64,000 nucleotides of DNA, from assembly GCA_940671915.1 (NCBI GenBank), contig CALNVZ010003434.1, positions 9,951,531 to 10,015,530 on the forward strand, in the 5' to 3' direction. The notes below the pieces were generated by a model. That model was given only the letters and a program-made list of their open reading frames with translations. It was not told the DNA's origin and did not search any database. Origin of the DNA: Paracentrotus lividus. Lineage: Eukaryota > Echinodermata > Echinoidea > Camarodonta > Echinidae. Shown one piece after another: positions 11,196-23,891 of this stretch. How positions within the stretch are numbered: the stretch's first letter is position 1; each line of letters begins with the position of its first letter. The translations under genes and the position numbers were made by a program.

Positions 11196-12069
11196 TGGAA
11201 GAGACGGGTGTGTACTTTTAACCGAAACCACAGATTATTGAAAGTAAAAAATACGTGAATATACGAATTAAGCACTCGCCTCCAAGAGTAGCAAACGGTT
11301 TACTCATGGAAACTAGTTCTTATTTATTTGGTTGTGGAGGGAGCAAAAGAGAGACGATGGAGGAGTACTGAGAGCGAAGGGGAAGAAGGCGTTGCCCTGT
11401 GGCCTCGGCCCCTCAGTGATAAAAAAGGGGGCAAAAAAAAAAAAAAACATAAAAAAAAAAGAAGAGAATTTGTGATGCATGACTGAACCCTACCCCCCTC
11501 CCCCCACCTCCTATATGTCCTGTAAATGATGACCTTCTTGATGGTCGAATGCCGGAAAAAAAAAGTTTTACGCCTAAACCTTTCAACAAAAAACAAATAA
11601 ACTTGAAATAAATCTTAATATTTTTTTTTGTAAAACAATAGGATTTAATGGGTTATGCCATGGCCAAACACATAAAAAAATCTTGTCCTACCCATACATG
11701 CCACATATCTTGATGTATATTTTTTTAAAGGCTCAATGGCTTTTGGAAGCAAGAAAATTAAAGCAAAAGAGTGAAGGAAACACATAAATTTCTATTCTTA
11801 GGGAACCAATATAAAAAGGGCGGAGATAGAAACAATTATAGTGTGTTCATATTCCATATCATTTCAAAACTATCATTAGCTTACAACCAGTTTATTATTA
11901 TAATTATGCCTGACCTCCGCCCCAACCTCTCGAACAGATCGCGTTCGTTCAGTTGGCAGGACGACGCTTATTTTTCTTTTATTATTTTCTACTTGAGAAT
12001 ACCATTTTTTTAGTCATTCACTTGTGTACAAAAAGAAAAGTTACTGCGCAGTGAAAATTGAGGATCGAA
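11196..12069 (+). promoter_or_regulatory. RBM19 upstream region and probable 5' UTR
   Basis: No other gene lies between the repeat cluster and the RBM19 ATG. Around 11930-11970 the otherwise AT-rich sequence turns CpG-richer (gatcgcgttcgttcagtt, gacgacgct), and 'actgcgcag' lies at about 12045, 25 bp before the ATG. A broad CpG-type promoter there would suit a housekeeping ribosome-biogenesis gene. No TATA box in a convincing position was seen. The transcription start is not determined. Confidence 0.35.
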
Positions 12070-15000
12070 ATGAGTCGAATAATTGTTAAAAACCTTCCAT
12101 CTCAGGTATGTATTTTCCTTCAACGTTGTCTTTGTTTTCCATTCAATATATATGTGATATAAATACCAAAATATCTATTTTATGATTAGAGTATTCGAGC
12201 TTGAATTTTGAGCAATCTGACCGTACAGTCCCATATGCTTAGTTTTGGGTGGGAAAATTTGTCATATTTTGATTGACGTGATTCTAGTCTAGAACACCAC
12301 CAAGTGTATTTCTTCACTTTTAGTAACGATTTTTTTTTGTCACTTAGTTCAAGAATTACGTAAATTACTTATTAACACCAGATCAAATCGAATTGCACTG
12401 TTAAGTAATAAGACAGTTTGAAATCGACAAGTTAACAATAACTAGGGATCGCAGCCGCTTCGCGTTTATGACATCTTCCTATCTATCGCCGTGTTAAATT
12501 CACGGCAGTTATTTCCCCTTTTTCTTGGAAGATCAAATCATTTTTAAAATGAAAAATAGGTCTACATGTTCCGAAACTAGTACACATTGATGTATTTTAC
12601 CATGGAACTTTGATTTAAATTTTACGGAGACAATCCCCTCACTCTTTAGCTGTTGAAACTGCCGCCATCGTAGAAATTATCGTCATGCGCAAGATTTGAC
12701 TTCCGGGTTTAATTTTAGTCCTCACGCACTTGCAAATGATCGGAAAAACATAATTTTTTCAAGAAATTAATGCTTGCAAACTCAAGATTCATGCCATGAG
12801 GAAAGTTTGACAATCGGTTATTAAATCTGTCTTTATCACATCATTCTTTGAATCAAATTGATTTTGTGAAATTCTTCTCGATTTTCTACTGTAAAATATC
12901 ATCATAATATCACCGGCGCCATTCCATTCCCATGAATAAATGGATTCGCGAAGGTTTTTTCTTCACGAAATTACTATTCGGCAAGTTTGCAAATGTGTCT
13001 CATTTTACCTCAAAGACCAAACGCAAAGCAATGTCCGATATAAAAAATCATCGATTTGACTTTAGTTGCCATTTGGTCTTTGTTAATGTATGTAAATTTA
13101 ATGCATGATTTTAACAACAATACCTGAGAATAATCCGCATTGACTTCGCAGCTGCGGGCCCTCCACTCTCTATTCACATCTCGGGCGGTTGCGTGGTCAC
13201 GAACAAAGCAATGCATGCTTATACTGCTACAATGGCTTTCTTCTTCTTTCGTCAGGCACTGGCATATGGTGACTTCTAGTAAAAAAATATATGTTTTCCC
13301 AATTTTTTCCTTTTAGTTATATATTTATTTTATTTTATTCATTTTATCACATCTCTTTATTTTTTTCCCTGACATTTTTTTGTTCCCTCTGACTTTAAAT
13401 ATCTTCTCATTGCTAATATTTTTTTCAGTTCTTTTCATTTGTTATATGTAATCTAGATAAATTATTTCTTTTTTATTTCAAGTTTCATAATCCTGAACAA
13501 ATCCTTTTTCATCATTTTTTTTTGTTTAAATTTTTTTTTTTTTTAGATAAGGTCTCGACATTGTTGTTCTTTTTTTTCTCTCTCTCTCATTTGCCCTCCA
13601 CTTTTCCAAATAATTTTGAATATAATTTCTTTGTGATTGTTTGTTTTTTCTTAGTCTTCTCTATTTCTTTTTTTTTTTTCAATCTGACCCTCATTTTAAG
13701 TCGCAAGAACCTAAAAGTGTAACAACACCTCTATACCATCATCATTGTTTATTTAAAAAAATTTTATTAGAAGCATCAAATAAATGCACAAGTACAAAGA
13801 TAAGTTAAATAGTCCTACAAAACACTCATCGTATAATTACACTTATTGGAAAAGCATAGAAATCATGATTAAAATATTTGGTTTAATTTTCCTTTAACAT
13901 TCGATCATAGGGTTACAATAAACGTTAAAATATCTTCTTGGAAATTAAATATAAGAACTCATAAATTTCACATCTATGTTATAAATGTATATGCCTACTC
14001 TTGAAAAAGAGATCAAATGAATTATATTCGTATCATATTCAATTCCAATTCAAGTTAAAAAAATGGTTCATATCATTTATAAAAAATTTAAAATAAAAAG
14101 CCAGAAGCTGATAAAAACATGTGTAAAATAAAATGTAAACACTTAATGTTTAACAATATATTTATATTTAATTTCCCAAAGAATATCAGTATAAATTTTA
14201 ATGACATAGACAAATAATAGATAAATGCAACATTAATAATCACAAAGTTACATATTATGGAATAATTATAATTTCCCACACAAAAGCAAAGACAAAGGGC
14301 AAAATATGTTTCAATGCCAACATAATCTTATACAAAATCAATATTCATTGAAAGTTTTTCCAGCGTAAAAAATATATATACAATACATTTTGCTCTTCGT
14401 ATTTACATGCACTTTTGTCACCTCAGTTCACGTTTGTTCATATTAACGCCGTTACAGATCATATCGCCATGCATCTCGTTTCGGTAATAACAAAATATTA
14501 ATGGCGGAAAAAAAATGAAATGAGAAAAAAAAAAAGAAAGAAGAACATAGATCTAAATTATTATTTAAAAAATGATATATAGGAAAATAGTATTCCTTTT
14601 TTTTTTAACCAAGTAAATTGTTGAGACTATCAGAGAAGGTATTTATTAACCAAATATTAGATTATTGGAGGCCATATAAAGTTAATTGGAATATCTTCTT
14701 CTTGGGTCAAGTAGTTCTTTCTCCATCCATACCACTTGATCGATCCTGGCTCGGTTAACAGCTTTCCTCTTAAGTAATTAGAATGATAAAAAGAAAGTAT
14801 ATATTATATATAGAGTATATATACATCTAGCAAAAAGAATATATATTGTGTTAGGAAACAAATAATAGTAATGATAGGTGATGGTACATTCAACAACCCA
14901 GATCTCAAGAGATGAATGAGTGACTGCATGCTGCAGTTCCCCCCCCCCCCCAAGGCCAGACCTATAGGGCCTAACTAGGCTATATATTCATAATAAATTT

Positions 15001-15582
15001 ACAATTTGCGTAATTATCTGTCTTATTGTACTCATCTTACCAAGAAGGTTAACTTGAGTATATAGCTTGCCCCCGATATCGATAGGGAGTTCTGCTCACA
15101 ATAACGGATCCTCAAAAATATGCGGTAGAATGTGTTCATTGGAGTTGCATGTTTGAGTCGCCATAACTCCATAACGAATGGTCGGATTTCCAAAAAAAAT
15201 TTTGCTTTGAATTTCTCTTATCAATACCTTTAATTTGAGGTATAATTTGTTTACTATATTTATTGTTTTAATTTTGGGGTAATATAGCTACAATAACAGA
15301 AAAAAAAAGACCAAAAACACAAACAAAAACGAACCCAAATAAACTCGTCTCTAAGCCTCTGAAAGTATTTTTTATGTTCCCTTGGGATAATCCGTGCAGA
15401 TAAAGGAGGATAAACTGAGGAACACATTCGCAACGAAAGGAGATGTGACGGACATACAGCTCAAGTTCACCAAAGGTGGTGTCTTCAGGAAGTTTGCTTT
15501 TGTCGGATTCAAGACAGAAGTAGAAGCACAGAATGCTGTGGACTTCTTCAATAAATCTTTCCTAGATTCATCAAGGATTCAG
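12070..15582 (+). CDS. RBM19: RBM19 exons 1-2: RRM1
   Basis: Exon 1 (12070-12105) encodes the first 12 residues, MSRIIVKNLPSQ, which contain the RNP2 strand. Exon 2 (15400-15582) completes RRM1 with RNP1 as RKFAFVGF and ends at the last beta strand. This N-terminal RRM is the best-conserved mark of RBM19/Mrd1 proteins. The start codon is fixed by the MSR-I-V-K-N-L beginning shared by the family. The 3.3-kb first intron is AT- and T-rich and carries no other gene that I can see. It includes a poly(C) tract at about 14939-14951. Confidence 0.95.
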
Positions 15583-18500
15583 GTAAGGGAAAACCACTTA
15601 TATGAATACTAACGTATTGACTTTGTAGTGCAAGTGGGACTATGGTTGGCAGGTTTGCGACTTGGTCCATTGGTTTTTCTCCAATGTTTTTCTACTTTTT
15701 GCAAAAGATATTGACTCTAAATTTAAGCCCTCCTATATGTGTATTTCTATTATCAAAGAATAGGTTTTCAATAAATAAATAAGATACAGACGCCAAGTTA
15801 GAGAATAATGGCTAGAAAAAAATATATATTTCAGTAATGGAAAATATTTTCCTTTTCTGAGAGTCTTCTAAAATCTTGCCACAATCCCGACATGGTTTTG
15901 CTGCTAGCATGGGGAATAAGTGTTATGACACTAGGAGGATAGGCCCTAAAAGGTTAATGACATGAATGGCAAATCCTGTACAAGAGCAAAAATCTTCAGG
16001 TTATTTATACCAACATCAGCATAATGTTGTAATGTCTTAATAATCACCCAAAATATCTCTTCAAAGCACACTAGTAAAGTATGAAATGGAAATAATTATT
16101 ATCATAAACATAATTCAATTTTTTTTTCAATTGCTTTTGTTTGACAAAGTAGGGCAGTATAGATCTTGTGTGAAAAATAAAAATTATCTAAATAAATGCA
16201 GCTTTACTCTTAAGTAGCTTATTAAAACAAATTTAGATTATAAACACTATTTCTCTGATCAACTTAATACCAAGGTTGAACTTGCCAAAAATCTTGGGGA
16301 TGCCAACCTTGCTAGGCCCTGGAGCAAGTACTCTGAGAAGAGCTCTGCTTTTCAGAAGAAACAGAAATCTAAGGAGGAAAAAGCCGACACCGACGATAAG
16401 AAAACCACAGATGCACAGGTAAGAAAAGACATCTCATGTTTATTTTCATGTGGGTTGACTTATTTACATTTAAAATTTATTATTGATTTTAGTGAAGTCT
16501 TTAGAAAAATTTTCAATGTACTTAGAGTGTTATGAATTACACAGAATGCAACAGTAGAAACAGATTAGAATAATAGATATTAAAATGTATGTCTATTTTT
16601 TTGTTTGCCGTATGATAAGAGGCAAGATTTGAATGAATTAGTTTTTTTTCCTGTCAACTTTTAATGTGAAGAAGCATCAAGTAATATAAATCGCCTCTTT
16701 CTGGCGCTTTGAAATTTCATTAGGACATTATGTGAGTGAAAGAAAAATATAACTGCTGCAAAATTTGGTAAGAAAGCTTGATACTTTAAAAGTTATGAGA
16801 AAAAAAATCATATACTGCTTTGAGATAAAAAGCATTCTTGTTCATAAGCTTATAAACTAGGACCATCAAGTAATATTTCCAGGGCAGAATAGGACTATCA
16901 TTAACATTTTTATATAGAAAGCACTTTTAAATGTTAATTTTAATCTTGTATTATACTGGGTTCTCAGTTGATTAGTGATATATATATTTTTCATTGCAGG
17001 ATTCATTGAGCAAGAAAAAGAAGAAAAAGAAGAAAGGATTGGAGGGTCTTGGAGATGTAAGTATGATCTTGCAAACCATAAAAACTAACAGGAATCTAGC
17101 TGATGGTTGCATGTTGGGCAAATAGAGCAAGCATAACTATTTTTCTCTTTCATTTAAAATTAAAATTGGAAGTTTTTAAAAGTATTTATATTTGCCATAT
17201 ACGAAATGGTACAATTAGGGAAACTTCTTTCCTCCATTGCATGGATATTATCACATGTTTTTTTTTATATGATTGCAATATTTTGTATTATTGTTTGCAT
17301 CATGGAACAAAAAAATATATGGCCATGCGTTTTAAGTTGGGCCCGTGTTGTGTGACACACTCAAAATTTGTACTAATCGTGCGCATTTCCATGAAAGTGG
17401 TTGTAACTTTTTCAAAATTTATATTAACCCTACATAAGTATACATTTTCTGGAAGCTGAATGTCTGAGGAGTTCAGAAATGCACTTAAAATTAACATAGG
17501 TGCGCCCTTCAAAGATTATGAATCTTAAAACCTGAAAAATTCATGAAAAACTATGGCTTTGGAAAAAAATTGCAAAAAAAATACTGCTTACCCTACAACA
17601 TTTTTTTCTACAGATTTGAACTCGTCACTTTTAGAGCTTTCCAAACATGTATAACTTTCTATACCCTGGGAGAGTTTACCGCTTTTTGCTCCTGGCTGGA
17701 AAGATGACTTCAAAAATTTAAATTTTTAAAGAAATAATACCTTGTTGCTGCGTTCTGAGTATTGTAACTTGCTGTTTAAGATACTAGACATGTAATGAAG
17801 GATCCTATATAAGTTGCTAAGGCAGATAGAAGTAGCAAAGTAGTACTGACATGTGAAATTCCCTTTGTCTTGGTAAATATTATTAACCATGTCGCATAAG
17901 AGCCCTGTATACTGTAAAGAAATTGTCATTCATATAGTACAATCACAATGCACACTACAGTGTACAACACTTAATCTGTTATAATTACTTAAATTATGGA
18001 TCATAAACAAGCTAATTAAGTATTTCACCAGGTTGTAAGCATTTAATTGAATACATGTACCCTGCTATGAACTTGATTTAACTCATGCACCACATGAGCT
18101 AAATTTTCTGCGCCGACTCCTCCTCCACCCCTGATCTATTAACAATTAAGGAAGAGAACATAAATATCTTTAACATAATTGAATGCATGAATTTTTTGCC
18201 CTACATGATAGCTTTGATTTAAGTCCAAAATCAGCTTTATACATTTACCTGTATCTATGCATTGAGTTTTGTCTAAACAACATCAATTTGAGGAGCAGAT
18301 GTCAAAATTACAACTTTTTGCAGCCTGCTTGAACTCAAAGAGCATGACCAATTACTGTAATTAATATAATTAAAATTCCTCACTAACATAATAAACTATC
18401 AAAATCAAGCTACATTGATTAATTCAACAGGGTTTATGAATTTCAATCCAAAGATATCCTTCTGTGCACTTGATTTAACTCATTACAGCACATTTGCCAA

Positions 18501-21500
18501 CTTTGCTGCGCCGACTCCTCCTGCGCCGACTCCTCCTCCACCCCTGACTCTCGTTAATTAACTGTTAATTATCAGACAATGATGAAATTTTAACATTTTT
18601 CAAAACATGTACTTTGTTGCCCTACATGAGAGCTTTAATTTAAGACCAAATTCAGCTATATAGCTTGTATAGTTTTAAGTAAATCAATAAACAAAATCAT
18701 ATTTGAGGAGCAGATGTCACAACTCCACCTTTTTAGGGGCCCAACTCAAAACACATGGCCATATGTTACTTTCCCTGTTTGAATTTTATTCAGTTGGAAG
18801 ATGATCCCAAGTTCCAGGAGTTTCTAGAAGCTCACAACGTAAAGACAGGCAAAGGAGTGTGGGATAACGATGCAGGAATCTCCAAGAAAGATCAGAAAGA
18901 AGACGGAACTGAAGCAATCTCAACAAAAGCCAAGAAACATTTAGGTAATTGATTGAGTGATTATTACATTTATCCTGACTTCTAAGAAAAGAATAAAGTG
19001 CTTAAAAAGCAACAAGAAAAGCAAAGAAACATGTTGTTAATAATTGATTGATGAATGATTGTTATATTTAAACCTATATATATTTTAAACTTCTAAGGAA
19101 ACACTTGAGTGCTTGTAAGTAATCAACTAACGAGGAGACCTACATCTTTTAGTCCAATTGAAGGGACCTTTTTTTCAGAATATTTAAAGCAAAGAGATGC
19201 TTGTCAGTTTTCAAAGTAAACTTGTTATGAAGTGATTATTAAAATCCCTGAATTCCTTGAAGTTAGTTTCTTCTCACGATATCTTACTATTTGTATTGTC
19301 AGCAGGTGGAAAGAAACCTGTGGATGAAGAGGAAAGTGAAGATGAGGAGGATGATGATGAGGAGGGTGAGATGGAGGACGAGGTTGAGGAAGATCAGACA
19401 AGAAAAGAAGCAAACAAGAAGGAACTCTCAGACATGGATGTAAGAAAAGTCTATTTTATTGCATTTATTTTACAATTTGATAAATACTGGTACAAACAGT
19501 AATTACTTCATGATAGTTATCATGCATTTCCTTGGTTTCCTATATCTTTTCATTCCTCAACTCTTGTTATGGAAACTCATATGCATAGAACCTCAATCTA
19601 ACCCTTTCAATTTAGAATTGATTTATCACAAATACAAGAGAACATAAAATATTATAGAAGTGACTATACAATACAAGTGTGTGGGAGCTCAGTTTTAGTA
19701 TGCTTGATTTCAGCTATTGGGTTTCGATTTTCAGCTTATTTTCATCTTTTGACCTATTCTCTCCTGCACAAAGGTGAAAGTGCTCTTTCAATTTCAGCTT
19801 TTTCAGCTATTTGTGGTCATGAGTGAAGAGACTCATTGAGAATTTTTAGCACATTTCAAGATACTTTTTTTTGTGTTTTTGTTTGAATGCAGTACCTGAA
19901 ATCCAAGATTGTGAAAGGTCAAACAGAGGATGAAGGAATACAGGATGGGAGCAGTGGAGATGATTCATCATCATCTGAGGATGACAGTGAAGAAGAAGAA
20001 GAATCAGAAGAAGAGGAGAAGATGGAGACTGAGAAGAAAGCTTTGAAGGAAGATAGTAAGAATGTTTCTAAAGACAAGGCATCACCAACTTCTGAACGAG
20101 TCAGAAAAAATAAGGTAAATCGTCTATTCCGGTAGACATGGAACTTTTTTAGCAAACCCGTCATTTGAAATCATTAACCTACAATTGTACATGTATGATA
20201 CTGCAAGCAAATTGTAAGAAAAAGCTCTTAAAATCAAGGTGTATAAAGTCCCAATATTAAAGCTATTGCATAGTTTAGGCCAGCGAAATGTTTAAGAAAC
20301 CCAGAGCTGTAAACTTCATTGACTGAAAATCTATATAAATGATTAAGATTTATCCAGAAACTAATAATAAAATAGTTAAGGTTTTTGGTATTTACTATTA
20401 AAAGGAATTAATTTTGATAACCATTTACCTTTTAATTTTGTAGGTCAAATTGATGAGAAGCGTCAGGAAAGATGAGAAATATGAGAGAGGAGATTTCACC
20501 ATTAAAGTACGAGGTGTGCCTTTCAATGTGAAAGAGGTAAGATCATGTTCATCCTTTGTCTCATTATTTGTATACCAAAGAGTAATGCACCAATACTGCC
20601 TTTTGATGAATAGCTCAAAATTAAGTTTGATTTTTTTTTTTTTCTGAACCTTTTCTTTTTTAATGAAGTATTGCATGTTAGCAATTTTATGGTGTTGTTT
20701 TTATTTGGTACATTTATTATTTTTCATGTTTGTATTGTGTTCATACAAGTATGTTAGAGTCATTGCATTGTGATACTTTACGTGCAATGTGTACAGAGCT
20801 ACAATTATTTTCTTCAAAAGTTTCCCAATGACTTATTGATTGATTTTTTTTTCTTGTTTGTATTTCCTCTCTTTGTATGCTTATTGATATCTTTAGGAAG
20901 ATGTAGTCAAATTTTTTGCTCCTCTTGCAATCAAGGCCATCAGAGCACCACTGAATGAGAGGGGGCAGAGAACAGGTAATGAGATATTTTATTTGTAAGA
21001 AACACCCACCACAGACAAAATGTAGAAGTAAAGTTTGAATAATAATTATTACTCAATATATGGAGTGTTGTATAGTCTTTGATAGTTTTTGAAAGATACA
21101 GGGTTTACATTTCCTACACCTTCTTATCCTAGCACATATACATGTACCTCATTGCACACAAGAAGTATTATGTTGTTGTTTTTTTAAACACACAAAGTGC
21201 TAATCATGCCGGATATAGAAATTGATACAAAGGAAATTGTAGGACCTAAAAATGGATTCAAATGAACATTGGATGTGCAGGCTTGTTTACATTTATTGTA
21301 GTTGATGACACTGATTTCATAAGAAGAATTTGTCTTTGGATTGGTTAAAATATTGGTCTTGCAACCTATCCTCCTTCATGTCCTCACTCCTGATACTACT
21401 TGTTGCTGGTCTGCTTAGATTCATATCGTTTTGTTTTTCTTGATCATTATACCCTGAGAGCCTTGTTAAAATCAATTTTACATTATCATGCCATCAACAT

Positions 21501-23595
21501 TTTCTAAACTAAACATGGCTCTTCTTTTTACAATTCTTTTCATAACTTGTAAATGTAGGTGTGATATTTGTGGAGTTCTCTAGTGAGGAGGACCTAAGCA
21601 AAGCCATGAAACGGAACAAAGAATACATGGGTAAGTTTGATATTATATCTTTGCTTAAATTGTCTCTACCACTAATTTAAATGTTTGAATTTTTGTATTT
21701 CTTAATAGAGAAACCTTGCATTATTTAACAGATTAATGTAAATTATTTTCCTAAATGGTTTCTACTATTAATTAATTTTCTTCTGTTTCTTTTTCTCACC
21801 AGGAAGGAGATATGTTGAGTTATTTCGAGAGGAAGCTTGGAATAAGGATGCATACACTAAACATCAAGAGGAACCATCATGGGCTAAACAGGTCAGTGCA
21901 TATATTAAAGAGATTGAGTATTCAAAGAGGTTTGCAAAAATCAGAGCTGTGGGGGCTCTACATGCTGTCAGTGCATGAAGTAATGTGTCAAGATTAAACC
22001 AGGAAATTTTTATTTCATTCGCATCATTAAATGCTCCACAATATATTAAAACCAGGGATAACCCATAGGGACACATGTTGTAGAATTAATTTCAATGAGA
22101 TGTCCACAAACTTAGACTTACAACGATTTTGAGAAAAGGGCCCCCTGGTTGTTTTGCCTCTTTAGACTGTAGTGTTAACTTCGCATCATTAAATGCTTAA
22201 CAATGAGCAGAAACAAGGGATAACCCATAGGGACACTTGTTGTAGAATTAATTTCAATTAGATGTCCACAAACTTAGACTTACGACGATTTTGAGAAAAG
22301 GGCCCCTGGTTGTTTTGCCTCTTTAGACTGTAGTGTTAACTTATGCGTACACAGGTATGAATATGACTAAGATAATGATAATTAATTGACGGATTAGCTT
22401 CACACTCTCATGGGATTCCAGTATGACATAAACGTTTGCGATATGACTACAGCATTAGCTGGAAAGAGATTTTTATTTTATATCTTGAAAGAAGTTAAAC
22501 AGTTCCATTTATGAAGGTCATAGTCAAGGGGTTTGACCATTTGACTGAATATGCGAAGGTCCTCTATTCAAACCCTGGCAAGGTGCTAATGTCGGGGGGG
22601 GGGGGGGTATTGGGACCTGGTTGGATGACAAAATCCATTGTGATGTACGTGTAAGGTTAGAGTTATGGTAATCATATAGCAGATACATGTATACTCCCCA
22701 GTGAATAGACATGGTGCACATATTGTATGCACAAATAAATCAGAATAAATTGTTACTTCATAAAAATCCAGATTTGTTAATATTCTATAATCATTCTACA
22801 TTGCATTAATGAAATTAGAGAGTGTTCATATGATTTACATGTATTCCACACCGTTATAAATTCATTTTCGCTGATATTGATAATAGTTTTTGTAAATTAT
22901 ATAGTCTACATTTCAATATTACTTTAAATGACTTTGGTGTATTGTGTGACATTACAATTCCATATTTTTTCATATCAATGTTTTCCTTTGTTTATTGCTG
23001 ATTTATAATTTATACTCTTATTAACATTTCTGTCTGGTTTTATTGCAATTGAATGATTTTGGAATAATGTTGTTTTTGTTTTCCACTCATTTTGATTTTT
23101 TTCCTCAATTATTTTCAAACAGGCTGCTGAGCTGGAAAATTCTGAAGATACCGTAGCTGAGGTATGTTTATTAATTATACTTTGGCAACATATGCTTCAG
23201 ACTGTATTGAGCAAAAGATATCTTCTTATTTTGGGATCGCTACATTTATGTTATATTACACCAGTCTAGTGTTGGACATATGACTTTTCTCTTGGGTCAA
23301 ACCCTTCCATGGTTCTAGATGGGGGCATACTAGCAGGTGTTCCATGGTCTGCTCTTCCCCACACTCGCACACACTTTTCCATAACAACCTTGCAGCATCA
23401 TGTCCCTGTCCTAAAATATAAGGCTAGATATAGGGATAGGGATAGAAATTAGATTGTGGTTGAGTTTGACATAAGGTTGATGGTTCAGTATATTCACAGA
23501 TCCAATATCCATGTTTGGAATTCATTTTAATTAGTGTACATACATGTATATTAAACTGACTGCATTGAAAATATCAGCTGAGCAAATACACAATC

Positions 23596-23669
<74 letters not shown>

Positions 23670-23847
23670 TACTAAAACGGGCCTTAAGGGGAACTGAGAA
23701 GAATAGCTTTATTCAGTCAGGATTCCCCTTAGCGACTTTCTATAGGCGAAAAATTCCCCTTAACGCCAATTCTATAGGGTTAGGGATAGGGTTAGTTGGG
23801 GCGATATAAAAGGAGGAAACAAAGAAATTCGCCTTAAGGACGAAAAT

Positions 23848-23891
<44 letters not shown>

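Noticed and set aside
22540-22590. tRNA gene
   Set aside because: Only a B-box-like arm is recognisable. No intact cloverleaf or anticodon loop, so a SINE relic is more likely.
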